DNA of 64,000 nucleotides from positions 1 to 64,000 of the forward strand of contig JAURVB010013935.1 in the NCBI GenBank assembly GCA_033002965.1. The letters run 5' to 3'. Both the position numbers and the translations under genes were made by a program. This document shows, one piece after another, positions 9,913-20,426 of this stretch (positions are counted from its first letter, which is position 1; each line of letters begins with the position of its first letter). The notes beneath the pieces are model-generated. The model searched no databases, was not told the DNA's origin, and was given only the letters and a program-made list of their open reading frames with translations. Source of the stretch: Piper betle (lineage: Eukaryota > Streptophyta > Magnoliopsida > Piperales > Piperaceae).

Positions 9913-10585
9913 CAGGGGAGCTAGAAAGCTTTGGGTGTCACAAGAAAAGTACATAGAAAAGGTACTTGAAAAATTCAACATGAAAGATGCAAAGCCGGTT
10001 GGAGTTCCACTTGGGGGTCACTTTAAGTTGAAGAAAAGTGACTTAAGTGAAACAGAAATGAAAGAAATGAGAAAGGTTCCTTATGCTTCTGTAGTTGGTA
10101 GTTTGATGTATGCTATGGTTTGTACAAGGCCTAATATAGCATATGCAGTTGGAATGGTTAGCAGACATTTAGCAAATCTGAGCAAAGAACATTGGCAAGC
10201 AGTTAAATGGATAATGAGGTACTTAAAAGGTACATCCAAAATGTGTTTGTGTTTTGGATGTGATAAACATTTATTGGTTGGCTACACCGATGCAGACATG
10301 GCAGGTGACTTGGAGACAAGAAGGTCAACATCTGGGTTTGTTGTTAATTTTACTAATAGGGCTGTGTCTTGGTAGTCTAGGTTACAAAAGTGTGTTGCAT
10401 TATCCACAACTAAAGCAGAATTTATTGCTGCTACAAAAGCTTGCAAGGAGATGCTATGGACGAAGAGATTTTTGAATGAAATTGGCTTTAAACAGGAGAG
10501 ATATTTTATACACTGTGATAGCCAGAGTGCAATTCACCTGAGTAAGAATTTAAGTTTTATACTGAAAGGAATGTTTCAGACATGA
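9893..10585 (+). pseudogene. Copia RT C-terminus and truncated RNase H
   Basis: This continues RT after the frameshift: WVSQEKYIEKVLEKFNM, VPYASVVGSLMYAMVCTRP and the RNase H start VGYTDADMAGD. A TAG at 10373-10375 follows AVSW where copia proteins usually have Gln, a second CAG-type nonsense change. Beyond it CVALSTTKAEFIAA and HCDSQSAIHLSKN are readable to about 10556. There a deletion removes the KHIDVRYHF-type end of RNase H; ILKGMFQT and stops follow. Confidence 0.85.
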
Positions 10586-10683
10586 TGACTAAAGTTGTGT
10601 CAAAGGAGAAACATGTTTACTGCAAGAATTGAGTAGGCATGGATGGAGCTTCCCATGCAGGCTAGAGGTATTTCATGGAGTCA

Positions 10684-10696
10684 GCAAGGGGAGGTT
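10684..10696 (+). other. Polypurine tract of copia element
   Basis: GCAAGGGGAGGTT directly precedes the 3' LTR start TGTTGGG. It is the expected plus-strand primer. Confidence 0.8.
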
Positions 10697-11224
10697 TGTT
10701 GGGTTGTCCCTCCTTCATAAATACATGAACTTATAACCCTATTTTGAGCAAAAACCAAGATTTTGTAAATTTGGTTAGTTGAAAGGAATAAAAGCAACGT
10801 ACGATGCTTTTCTTCTTTGGTTTTTTGGTTTTTGGGGTTGTGGAGAAAAATTGCTACTGCAAAGGGAGAAAGAAAATTGTGTGGATTGAAGAAAGGTGAA
10901 TGTTTTGTTGAGATTGGTTTGCAATCGTCAATGGTAACTTCGCCAGGTTCTTAATCTGTAATATTTTTCCTTTATTATCTTCTACGACTTTATACCAATT
11001 TTGTAGAAAGTATAGTAAATTGGTATTGGGGAGTTTGTTCTCTTGTGGATCTATTCTGTATCAAAATTGTGATATAGTGAATTTGATCTGGCTATTTGCC
11101 CGGTGGTTTTTTCTCCAAATTTAGGGTTTTCCACGTAAAATTGTCATGTCTGAGCTCTCTATTTTGTTTGGTAATGTTCATCCTTACTTGTTGAAATGGG
11201 GATTTTGTTTGGTTAATCCCAACA
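10697..11224 (+). repeat. 3' LTR of copia element (528 bp)
   Basis: Starts TGTTGGGTTG and ends AATCCCAACA, nearly identical to 6124-6649. It is followed immediately by the right GCATT target-site copy. Confidence 0.95.
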
Positions 11225-11229
11225 GCATT
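11225..11229. other. Target-site duplication GCATT (right)
   Basis: Matches the left copy at 6119-6123. The flanking sequence continues TTAGTGACTTTATAATT, as at 36468 onward in unit B. Confidence 0.95.
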
Positions 11230-12600
11230 TAGTGACTTTATAATTTATTTGAATGTCTTTAAAAAATTTCTTTTTATTTTTTTATTTTTTGATGTTTTTG
11301 TTGGGACAAGATGTTACAGGAGCGGTTCCATATCTTGGCGCCTTTGTATTATATTATATCAATAAATGATTTGTATTGTTTATTTTTTTCAATCCATTGC
11401 TAATTTCTTATTGTTGGGGGATTGCGTCTATTTTGCAATGCATAATTGCTTAATGGTTCAGTTGCTAGAAGAAAATCTTCTAAATTTCTTACATGGTGTA
11501 ATGGCTCTATGTCATTGTCAAAGTTGTTAAAGTGACAACACTTTTAGGAGGGTGAACTACTTGTATAATGGGCTCCAACATGTTTAGAAGCTATATGTCT
11601 TCCTATTTTTACAACAGTCATTAGCTTCATTTGTGTTAATGCTATTAAGTATTCTTTTACAATATCGGCGGTCTAGGATGTGCATTTTTCACCTTTTATG
11701 CTGTTCTGATGGTGGTTAGTTGTGCTCAATAGATAAGTTATTGTGTGATTTAGTACTTGAGCGCTATCTTTTGTGAACATGATGTTGAGTACATCGCACG
11801 AATTTTGATCATTCATTATACATTTACGGTTGCAATGTAAACTTGACAAAACTTGTCATTCTTACACTGTGTTTGTGTACATTTTGTTGTAGAGTAGTCA
11901 TTGCAGTGTTTATAGAATCATGCTATGTGTATGTTTTTTGACCACGTTCCCCACTCACCTTATGAAATACTAAAATATTAATAGTTTAATTTAACAGGTG
12001 CAAACAATATTGGTTCTTATCTTTATGCAGACAGCATTGGTCCTTCTCATCTTTTGACGAGTTAATTAGGCCGAGGTCAAACTTCCTATATTTATAAAAG
12101 AATATTGAAATATTTTTTAAAAATAGAATATTAAATTTTTTTTTGGTATTTTATGTTTTACTCGTTTAATAATTACAAGCTTTCCACTAGATACAACTTT
12201 TGGACTCTTATTTATTACTATATTTTTTGCGTCTTTTCCTAACCACTTTTAAAATATCCTTTGGTGGCATTTTTTCTTGTGACTGATTGTACTAATTTTT
12301 GTGGTTAATATAGACAATCTTAAATTTGATTATTTTGAGTGTCATTATCTTTTATTAAGGGAAACACTTATTACTATCATATTTTGTATTATAATAAAAA
12401 AATTACGATTACATTTTGTTGGAATAAATATTGCATTCGATTTCGATCACAATCCAATACAATATCTCAGGAACAAAAAGAAGATTGAAGACGCTACCTT
12501 TTGCACTTGTTTACCCAACGCCATCACACCCGCCCTGCTTTAATCTTCTTCGTCATCCCACTTACTGTTATCAACCGAGACGTTGTGTTATAACATCCGT
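11230..12600. other. Unit A block matching 36468-37573, no clear gene
   Basis: The block aligns with unit B by eye through TTTTTGATGTTTTTGTTGGG, CATATCTTGGCGCCTTTGTA, GGGGGATTGCGTCTATTTT and TTACATGGTGTAATGG, and again at ATGTTTTACTCGTTTAATAA. Short open stretches exist but none is convincing. The last 120 bp upstream of P1 (ACCCAACGCCATCACACCCG) are also conserved between units and would be 3' flank of the resistance pseudogenes. Confidence 0.6.
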
Positions 12601-14520
12601 TCAACAAAAGAGTCCAAAGTGATCGAGGGTGGCTTTGAATTCTTCATCTTGCTACTGGAGTGTGTCGCGCCACTCGCACCCACCTACAATAAAACCTCGT
12701 TCAGGGAAGTACACTTACAGTGAAGGAAGTTAGCTCTGGACAACCAGTCAAGTGAAAGTCGTTGAGTGAAGGAAATGAGATGGCGTCCCTGCATATCCTC
12801 GTCAGTTGGGGAAGACTTGAAAGGCTTAGTTTTCCACGTTTGGAAAAGCAAATACGAGGTGAATGATCCAACAACTTTATATCCTTGGCCACCTGGATCA
12901 CATCTTGCAACTTCTCACAATCGTGAATTTGGAACTACACAAGGATCTGAAGATGTTCAAGTCCGGAGATACGCTTCAGTGAACCCCAAAATCAGATTTG
13001 CAGAACATGTATGCCCGGAAGTGCCATCTCACTCACCATTTGCATCTTTTCTAGCCGATCGAAGTAGCAAATGTGGAGCTCTATTAGCCAAGGGAAGCAT
13101 AAATCGTTGCTTGTCGGGAGGACTTGAAATTTCTTGATTCTGCAACTTTCGATTCTTAGGATTCTCAATCACAAGGATGACGATTGGGGGAGAAAAGAAG
13201 CAACATCGTCGTACATGCCCTCCTTGTCTCCCCAAGGATCTCCATAACAAGCTGACAAACTCTTCAACGATGTCAACCCCTGGAAGAAGCTCGGTGACAG
13301 TATCTTGAAATTTCTGATCGGAAGCCTTAGCTCTCTCAACTTGTGCATATTCCTCAGTTTTTGGCAGCTCTTCATCTCGCTTATATAAATCTCTGTCGGA
13401 GTATTCCTAGTACTGCATACCAGTATTCTTAGCTCAGAGAATTCTCCAATCACTTCTGGAAGTTCGATATACACTTCGAACTTGTAAAATGCATCATTTG
13501 TAATTTTCACACAATACGGAATACCGATGAGACTCTGTTTTGTCAGTATTTCATGAGAGTTAGCGATCCAGATTCCCATGTCACGGATTACATCGTGTAT
13601 TCTCGTGATTAAATCGTTTCCACCACTATGTCGGAGTGTTTCAAAAAGGCATACAGTTTGCTGGGCTCGAAAGATGTTTATTCCTTCATCCAATGCTTCC
13701 TAGTAGCTGCCATTCAATGTTAGAATCCCTTTTCCAATCCAACCTTCAAGAGCTCGTCGGCCTCTATGACTTTATCCTTGGGATAGAAACAGGTATGCAA
13801 GAAACAACCCTTTTCTCTACGATTCGACAAAGAGTCAAAGCTAAACTTCAATCGAGTAAATAGGTACTTGTCGGGATATCAGCTGGATAGCGTCGAAGAA
13901 TAGCCAATGCATGCCTCCACTCCTCCAGACGCTTCTACACGCCATAGCGCCACCGATGTCCACCATTTTTTTTGTCAGCTCGGCTATAAGGGTCTTCATG
14001 CTTGTTGAAGGCTAAGTTTAAATTTCCCTCTATGACTTCTTGAATCATATCCATGTCAACTGCCTTTGATACAACTACCCAAATGACTTTGAAGTAGGAA
14101 GGTTTCAGAAACTCTTTTATCAAGTTTTTTCATGAGTGTGGTTTTGCCAACACCCGCCATGCCATACATCCCAACCATTCCGACCTCATCATCCTGGAGA
14201 AAATTGCACACCTGGATGTAAGCTTCATCTTGCCCAATAGAAACTGTGGAGCACATCCAGTTATTCCTTCTGTGTCTGACAGGAGGAGCTCTTCCAACAT
14301 CATTTTCTTTCGGTGCTTGTGCGGTAGAATTATTTTCCATCTGTTCATTTGGACCCACAATATTTGGAGAAGCAGAGGAAGAAGCAGTGGATCCAAGTGC
14401 AGGTTCAGCTTGTGGTTTTGTGGATAGTGCTAATCGGGTGATCATATCGGTGCCATTGTTTATGGATTCAATACGAGGCTTGGACTAAAGTTTGTTGGTT
14501 TTCTAGAAAAATCTGGACAT
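12601..14520 (-). pseudogene. NB-ARC-LRR resistance pseudogene P1
   Basis: P1 resembles RPS2/RPS5-type nucleotide-binding leucine-rich-repeat receptors, which detect pathogen effectors in the cytoplasm. Reading minus, it starts at ATG 14520-14518 (MSRFF) and meets a TAG at the sixth codon. The N-terminal low-complexity part and the P-loop GMAGVGKTT follow (second Gly of GMGG is Ala), then one extra base in an A run after KKLD. VIWVVVSKAVDMDMIQEVI is present. A deletion of about 330 bp relative to gene B removes kinase-2, RNBS-B and GLPL. The MHD-like IHDVIRDMGIWIAN (about 13560-13600) is retained, but much of the first LRR block is lost. One copy of the SGLEHLQ-type LRR module remains, with the tail QDEEFKATLDHF to 12601. 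It is clearly dead. Confidence 0.9.
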
Positions 14521-15205
14521 CTTGGTCAGAAAAAAGAAGGGCGAAAGATCAAATTTACAAAAAAAGAAAGATGATGATGTAAGGTGATTAGATGACTTGC
14601 TCAATCTGGAAACTAACTACATAAGAAATGAAGGCATAACAAACATTTTTAAAGCAGAAAGAATATAAATAGTATTTTGTTGTACATTGTCTATGAATAA
14701 AATTATCCTTGTCAGTGAGTTTAAGTCATGAATAGTGCAATATCTTTTTATCTTTTAATTTTTAGGCCCACAAGCCTATGAATCAGATTAAATAGGATAG
14801 GAGGTGTGTAATCGGGCTAATGTGTTTATAGTATTATTTATGCTAGATTATTAATTGTTTAAAAATTATGTGAATATAATTCACACTTTATGTGAATACG
14901 ATTCACACTTTATGTGAATACAAGTAGTATGAATTACACTAATACTCATTTAAACTCTAAAAATATGCAATGTATGAGGGTATTGTGTAACGTAGCACAT
15001 TTCTAAGCTTTGTGAGACTAACCTAACCGTTCCTTTGCCACCTGAATATCATAGCGGGTGTTATATGGAGGATGTGAAGGCGTAAGATTTTTATATGAAT
15101 ATGATTTTTGTTGTGCATGTGCACCGACCTTTTTAAATAAGTTATCCTTGTTTATAGCCTTGTGAGGCTTTCTGAATGTTTTCTAAGTTTTGTGTGGGTA
15201 ACAGA
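14521..15205. other. Upstream flank of P1 with unit-A-only segment
   Basis: The first 85 bp match the flank of P2 (39664-39740). The rest, about 14605-15205, is missing from unit B, where the flank jumps to the equivalent of 15206. It contains three 22-bp tandem units, TTATGTGAATANNATTCACAC, at 14866-14926. No gene is seen. Confidence 0.55.
14866..14926. repeat. 22-bp tandem repeat, about 2.8 copies
   Basis: Units start at 14866, 14888 and 14910. Each contains GTGAAT-NNN-ATTCAC, so each unit is also a small palindrome. Confidence 0.75.
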
Positions 15206-15697
15206 CTTGTTTGGTAGCCTTGATTATGCAAGTAGTTATTTCAGTCCAGTAATTAAAGTTGTTTTATTAGTGGCATTTCTTCGTATATCTATGTAGGTGT
15301 GGTCTCGTGGCGTTGGCCGGCTTAGGTGCACAGATCGTAGGCTCAATGGTGGTGGGGGCTCTATGTGTTGTGTTGTTGTATCTGGAGTTACATATTATAG
15401 ATGACTATGTTATTTTGTGGGAATGTGCCCTAAATTTCATGATTTATGTATGAGTTGGATTGGGTCTATGACATGATGTTTGAGTACATTTGTTTAATAT
15501 TTCATTATTATTTCATTCATTGAGCTGATAATATTTGGACAAAGGCTAATAATCATATGCACGGTGCATCAATTTCAAAGTCCTTAAACACGAGGATGAG
15601 CAAACGTAAGTACGCAAAATGTATTTGGTTGAAGCTTTGTTTGTATGTGCATAGAAACGTAGGTAGGAGGAGCACACGGTTCATACTGCAAAAAGGG

Positions 15698-15787
15698 CCC
15701 ATATGAAGAGTGGGTTTTGGGATATGATGCACTAACATCCGACCCATATGAAGAGTGGGTTTTGGGATATGATACACTAACTTCTGA
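15698..15787. repeat. 45-bp tandem duplication
   Basis: CCCATATGAAGAGTGGGTTT plus the next 25 bp occurs twice, starting at 15698 and 15743. At the matching place in unit B (40241-40300) a different 30-bp unit is duplicated, so the two tandem duplications are independent. Confidence 0.85.
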
Positions 15788-16296
15788 TGATGCCCTTTTT
15801 ATTTCTTTCTTGCAAGGTATGTGAAATTAGTAACCGCAGCCCACGGTTTAATTTATCACAACTCATCTACACTAAGAAATCAAGTTATCTAATCTGATCA
15901 CTGAAACTAAGTATACGAACCAAAGCATGTAACAACATTCTTTCAAGAACTCAACCTCTTAGCTCTACGTGGGGCTTTTCGATATCTTAAGTTAGAATTT
16001 AAATACGCGAGTGATTCCCAAAATGTATTTCATAAAATACCGAAATCTCCAATTGGACATCTTTATTTGTTTTAATAGAATCTCGTGCTATTTTGGTGTG
16101 TTCAACATGTGAATGTGATGTGAGATGTGGTGTTTTTAATTTTTTGTCATACATGTCATGTCAGTTACTGAATCTAAGACTATTTGTGTATCATTGCATG
16201 CATGCATCATATAAGGTTTGAGTAGTGGTCTGCATTGCTAAGTTGTGAGGAGTCAAGCTTGCTGCGGTAGGATGAGGAGCTCTTCTCAATTCCGTT

Positions 16297-16299
<3 letters not shown>

Positions 16300-16326
<27 letters not shown>
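16300..16326. repeat. (CT)n microsatellite
   Basis: About 13 CT units. The matching site in unit B (about 40763-40776) is shorter. Confidence 0.9.
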
Positions 16327-16330
<4 letters not shown>

Positions 16331-17521
16331 AATCTATAGCTTGGTTCACGTATTTTGTTTTCACATCGTAGGACGTAGCTAGTGACATTGTATGAGATCC
16401 CACTATCTACAAGGCAATCTTATTATTTTCTAGATTAATAAAACTTCAAAGTTGAGATCCCTTATTGAGTTTTTGAAAATGCAAGATGCCGCTTAAAAAC
16501 CGCACTGTAGCACTATTTGAATTAACCCTACGCATGCCTTGTACTTATTATAAGTTTTTGGATTTTTGGTGCACACATGGTGGATGGGAACGCGATGTTA
16601 ATTGAGAGGCCCAGTCGATACTCACTTGTTGTGCTCGGTTAGTGGTCAATTATGTAATCAGTATTATTATTATAGGACCTGCTAAGAGTGTATATTTCAG
16701 CATTTCTGCATGTGCATACTTTACGTTGACTATATGCGGACTATGTCATGTCTCCTATGTGATCAGTTAGGTTGTATTAGCCACGGTCATGTTGCCGCAG
16801 ACTAGATTCGCTCATGCATAGTATCGACACGTTATCGTTGAGTATTCTGGTTCGCATACGTAATTTCTCTGTGATTATGATTAGTCCTAATTAGCCATAT
16901 TGTGATTTAGACTCTGGGTGTGTGGAGAAGTTTCTGTTTCTTTTTAGTTTTTTCATTGATAATTATTTTATCTATTTATCAATTTGGCTAATTTTTTCCT
17001 ATTAGTTATTTGAGCTTCAGTGACTGCTCATTGCTAACGTGTTTTCTACATTTATATTGGTGCTTTGTTGTGGTGTTGGCTTACCTAGGCGAATGGACCA
17101 CGAGGAGGCTTGGAGATGCTGGCCTTTTGTTTGTTTTGTGTTTATATCTCCCTCGTTTTGCGGAGATGTTATTAGCTGTTGTGTGGATGTGAAATGGTGG
17201 GGCCTTCGGCCAGTTTGAAATGCAAACCAATTTTTCGATATTTATGTTGTTGTTTATTCCTAATCATATCTTTGTGTTTTGTAGACGGAATACTCTGTGG
17301 CACCCGCAGGTCTAAACTATTCCATGGAAAAATTCTCCAAGCCTCGGAGTCCTGGAACTAAAAGTTGAATAAATCTCAACTACCCGGAACAAAGAAAAAA
17401 TATAGGTTAGAGGTCTAGGTCCGTGTAGGTTGATTTTGCATTTTAATGGGTTATGAATTACTATCTCAAAGTTTATTATTTTGATTCAGTTCGCAAGTAG
17501 ACCGAATTGGGGTGTTGCAAT

Positions 17522-17991
17522 AGGAGTGAACATAATTAGGCAAAAACAAAAAAATTGAATTGAATCGGGACCGAATTTTATTAGGAATTAAGTCAGTTCA
17601 ATTCTAAGGGTTGTCGACAAACCAAAAGGCATCTTGATATATAGATTTAGAAGTCGAAATACACAAAATTTTGTAAAAGATTATAAAAGCTTTATTTTAT
17701 AATAATTATCATGAAATTATAATATTTTTTATAATGAATTTTTATTTGTTTAATATGATATATATTGAAAATTACTAACTAAATGATTAAATAAATCTAT
17801 TTTTTTATAACTTACCATATAATTCAGTTATTCAATTACCAAACTGATTGCATTGAAATATTTTTGTTTGGCTTGGTTCGGTTTTTGAGGTAATATGGTT
17901 TAATTTTGGCAATGAAATCCAGCTACCGAGCATAATTCGGTTAATTCAGTTCAATCGAATTGACTAGACCAAATACTCAAATACTCACCCT
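17522..17991. mobile_element. hAT-like MITE, about 470 bp
   Basis: The left end AGGAGTGAACATAATT and the right end AATACTCACCCT are inverted relatives, and the interior has repeated AATTCGGTT/AACCGAATT-like phrases. This matches a common plant MITE type with AGGGGTGAGCA-like ends. Flanks GTTGCAAT and AGTTCAAT resemble an imperfect 8-bp target-site duplication, as expected for hAT elements. There is no coding capacity. It is absent from unit B, but so is the surrounding DNA. Confidence 0.55.
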
Positions 17992-17994
17992 TAG

Positions 17995-18840
17995 TTCAAT
18001 ATATTATTTGTCATATATGACATAAAATCTTAGGCAAGGCCTTGGCAGCCATCGATAAAAGATGAAACTTAATCTTGCCTTAGGTGTTGATGGCAAAGCA
18101 CTAGGGGCTTGGTTGCACTTCGATTAGTAGCATTCACCATAGTTATTTAACCTTTTTTAGTCTTATACGTGAGCTACACCTCATAGAGTTTACATGAGTT
18201 AACCTTTAGAGCAATTTAGTGGGTCCCACTACCTAAAATTAGATGTGTTAATCATATAAACTCTATGAGGTGTAGCTCACCTCAATTCTCTCTCTCTCTC
18301 CCCCCCCCCTCCTTTTTTACCATAACCAAGTTTATAAAGTTTTGTCATAACCAAGTTTTCTCCATTTTGCTATTAATTAATGGTTAATATATACTTAAAT
18401 TTTCACAACTTATATATGATTGCCAACAATATTAAGTTGACTACAAATTAAAGTTATCTTAAATATTTTCTTATCCACAAAACATAAAATGTTTCAACCA
18501 TACAAACTATAGTACTCTAATATTTTATTTAATTAATAAGCAAATAAATAATCTAAATTAAGTAAATTCATCAAATTGATGCTTTGCAATTAAAAGTGTG
18601 AAGACTAATATAAAGGTAGAAATGAGTTTTATAATTATATATATGATAATTAAATAATATTCAGTTAAATCAATCAATCGATTACAGTAGAAACTTCTGC
18701 CATAGCCATTTATAATTAATGTTAGTTTCATCAAATTAATTAAAATTTTGCAATTTTTTTAATATGGTTAGTAGATTCATTACTATTTTTGTTCCATTTA
18801 ATTTAGAATTATGATAAAACAATAAACAAGGAAAACTTGT
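17995..18840. repeat. AT-rich repeat family, copy 1
   Basis: The 3' part, 18515-18830, is repeated at 19890-20195 (landmarks AATAATCTAAATTAAGTAAAT, GATGCTTT, GTAGAAATGAGTTTTATAA, CATTTATAATTAATGT). Diverged relatives lie at about 28840-29330 and 48430-48960, which also share the 5' part ATATTATTTGTC and AAAAGATG. This is probably a dispersed non-autonomous element; its ends were not defined. Confidence 0.55.
18169..18280. repeat. Fold-back (hairpin) sequence, 112 bp
   Basis: GTGAGCTACACCTCATAGAG (continuing TTTA) at 18169-18192 is perfectly inverted at 18257-18280 (24-bp arms), with imperfect pairing extending inwards. The centre holds a second palindrome, TAGTGGG-T-CCCACTA. A 9-bp direct repeat CCTTTTTTA lies at 18151-18159 and 18311-18319 and could be a target-site duplication. 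The relatives at 28.9 and 48.5 kb lack this insert, so it is probably a small foldback transposon. Confidence 0.65.
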
Positions 18841-19679
18841 AGGTTTTCAAATTGTTGTCTAATAAAATTGTTTTTCTAGTTATCCAAATGCATGACACGT
18901 GATTGTGTTAATTTATCACATCCTTTTAGGGTTAAATAAAGATCTTTTACGAAAAAAAATGTATTTTCAAATATAGAGGATATAAATTATGTACAATATA
19001 TAGTGAGAGAATTATAGTTCAATAACTAGATTGTACTCCTAACCATGAGTTGAAAAAAAAAGTTAAATAGGTGAGTCTACAATGGTGTCTCTAACTATGT
19101 TGTGTTTAAAAGAATTGACGGTGAATAAAATTAATAATAAGTTTAAAGTAAATAATAAAAAATTGTTTACATTATTATGTGAGCAAAGGCTAAAGAGTTT
19201 TAAAAAAATTGACAGTTTAAAACAGATAGTAACATATCATGATTGAAGAAGACAAAAATTTATAACAGCTGAAAGTCAATAACTCACGAAAAAATTGCAA
19301 GGGAATAAAATAAATTACTAAGTGAAGAACTTATTTAACCGCGCATGAATCAAAACTAATTAAAAATTGATTGATTAAAAAAATAAAAAAGAGCAACAAG
19401 GGTGGTGCTTCCATTAAATCTAAAGTTCTTACAAGAAAGAAAATATTCAAAGCAGAAAGAGGGATAAGAAACACAATCAAGAATAGTAATATTCAATCTT
19501 TCCAAACCTTAAGAACAAATTCGATACAGCAACCTATGGAAGATAAAAAAAGACCAAGGCACGAGAAAATCCTTTCAGCCTGACAACATAAAGCAACAGG
19601 AATAAATGATCACGAGGATGATATATGATAAATGTAATATACGAAGCAATTGTAACAAACAATGAGTAAAAGCTACCAA

Positions 19680-19682
<3 letters not shown>
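18841..19682. other. AT-rich interval, no gene
   Basis: No protein family is seen. A lysine-rich open stretch at 19371-19583 is compositional. TTGATTNAAAAAAATAAAAAAGAGCAACAAGG-like DNA at about 19365-19400 matches 41385-41420 in unit B and is where homology between the units resumes. Confidence 0.5.

Positions 19683-19718
<36 letters not shown>
19683..19718. repeat. (AT)18 microsatellite
   Basis: Perfect alternating AT for 36 bp. Confidence 0.95.
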
Positions 19719-19720
<2 letters not shown>

Positions 19721-20426
19721 AATCAACTTCAACCATATATGAACTAAACAATCAACATGTCGATTAGCTAGTGGAGAAAAACAAAACTTATTGTTCAAAG
19801 AGAGTGAAAAAGCCTTGAACAACAAACATAAAATATCCCAGGAGTATGAAGATGAAAATCAAATTTCTTTTTCATAGAATGTGCATCAAATATTTCATTT
19901 AATAAATAGTAAATAAATAATCTAAATTAAGTAAATTCATCAAAGTGATGCTTTCATAATTAAAAGTGTCAAGACTAATATTGCAGTAGAAATGAGTTTT
20001 ATAATTATATATATAATAATTAAATAATATTTGGTTAAATCGATCAATCAATTACGGTAGAAACTTCTACCATAACCATTTATAATTAATGTCAGCTTCA
20101 TCTAATTAATTAAATTTTTACCATTTTTTTAATACGGTTAGTAAATTCATTACTATTTTTGTTCTATTTAATTTAGAATTATGGTAAATCAATAAATCAG
20201 ATGACCATTTACTCTCCAACGAAGAACTCTTTTTATGACCATTTAATAAAATTATTTTTGTAGCTATCCAAAATTGAAAACCTTTCGAAACCATTTATAA
20301 AAACAAGATTTTATGAACAATAATAATGAAGATTGACGATGTTACCTTCTGCCCTTGTTTGTCAGCCCCTCCTGTAATCTTCCTCCTCAATTCCAAATTA
20401 ATCCTTCTAATATTTGACATTTTTTT
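19719..20426. other. 3' flank of gene A with AT-rich repeat copy 2
   Basis: Bases 19718-19775 belong to the family also seen at 1902-2010 and 32905-33005. Bases 19890-20195 repeat 18515-18830. The last 130 bp (GAAGATTGACGATGTTACC, TTCCTCCTCAATTC) match 41490-41555 in unit B and are the 3' flank of the resistance genes. Confidence 0.6.

Larger units (their letters stand above)
6124..11224 (+). mobile_element. Complete Tnt1-like Ty1/copia retrotransposon, inactive
   Basis: A 5.1-kb element has two near-identical LTRs, a PBS, gag, protease, integrase, RT, a damaged RNase H and a PPT, in copia order (integrase before RT). A perfect 5-bp TSD (GCATT) flanks it. The protein resembles the Tnt1/Tork lineage. 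By eye the LTRs differ at about 8 substitutions and 2 single-base indels in about 526 bp, so insertion looks recent. The coding region has at least six disabling lesions plus an RNase H deletion, so this copy cannot make its own enzymes. Confidence 0.95.
15206..17521. other. Noncoding block shared with 39735-41270
   Basis: The block aligns with unit B through GTAGTTATTTC, GGTGTGGTCNCGTGGCGTTGGCC, GCTCTATGTGTTGTGTTG, GAGTTGGATTGGGTCTATGACATGAT, ATCTCGTGCTATTTTGG and GGTGCACANATGGTG. Similarity ends near 16850. No protein family is recognisable. Unit B homology is absent from about 16850 to 19350. Short open stretches at 17010-17361 have no family resemblance. Confidence 0.55.

Noticed and set aside
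19371..19583. Lysine-rich 70-codon frame
   Set aside because: A-rich composition, no homology to unit B in frame.
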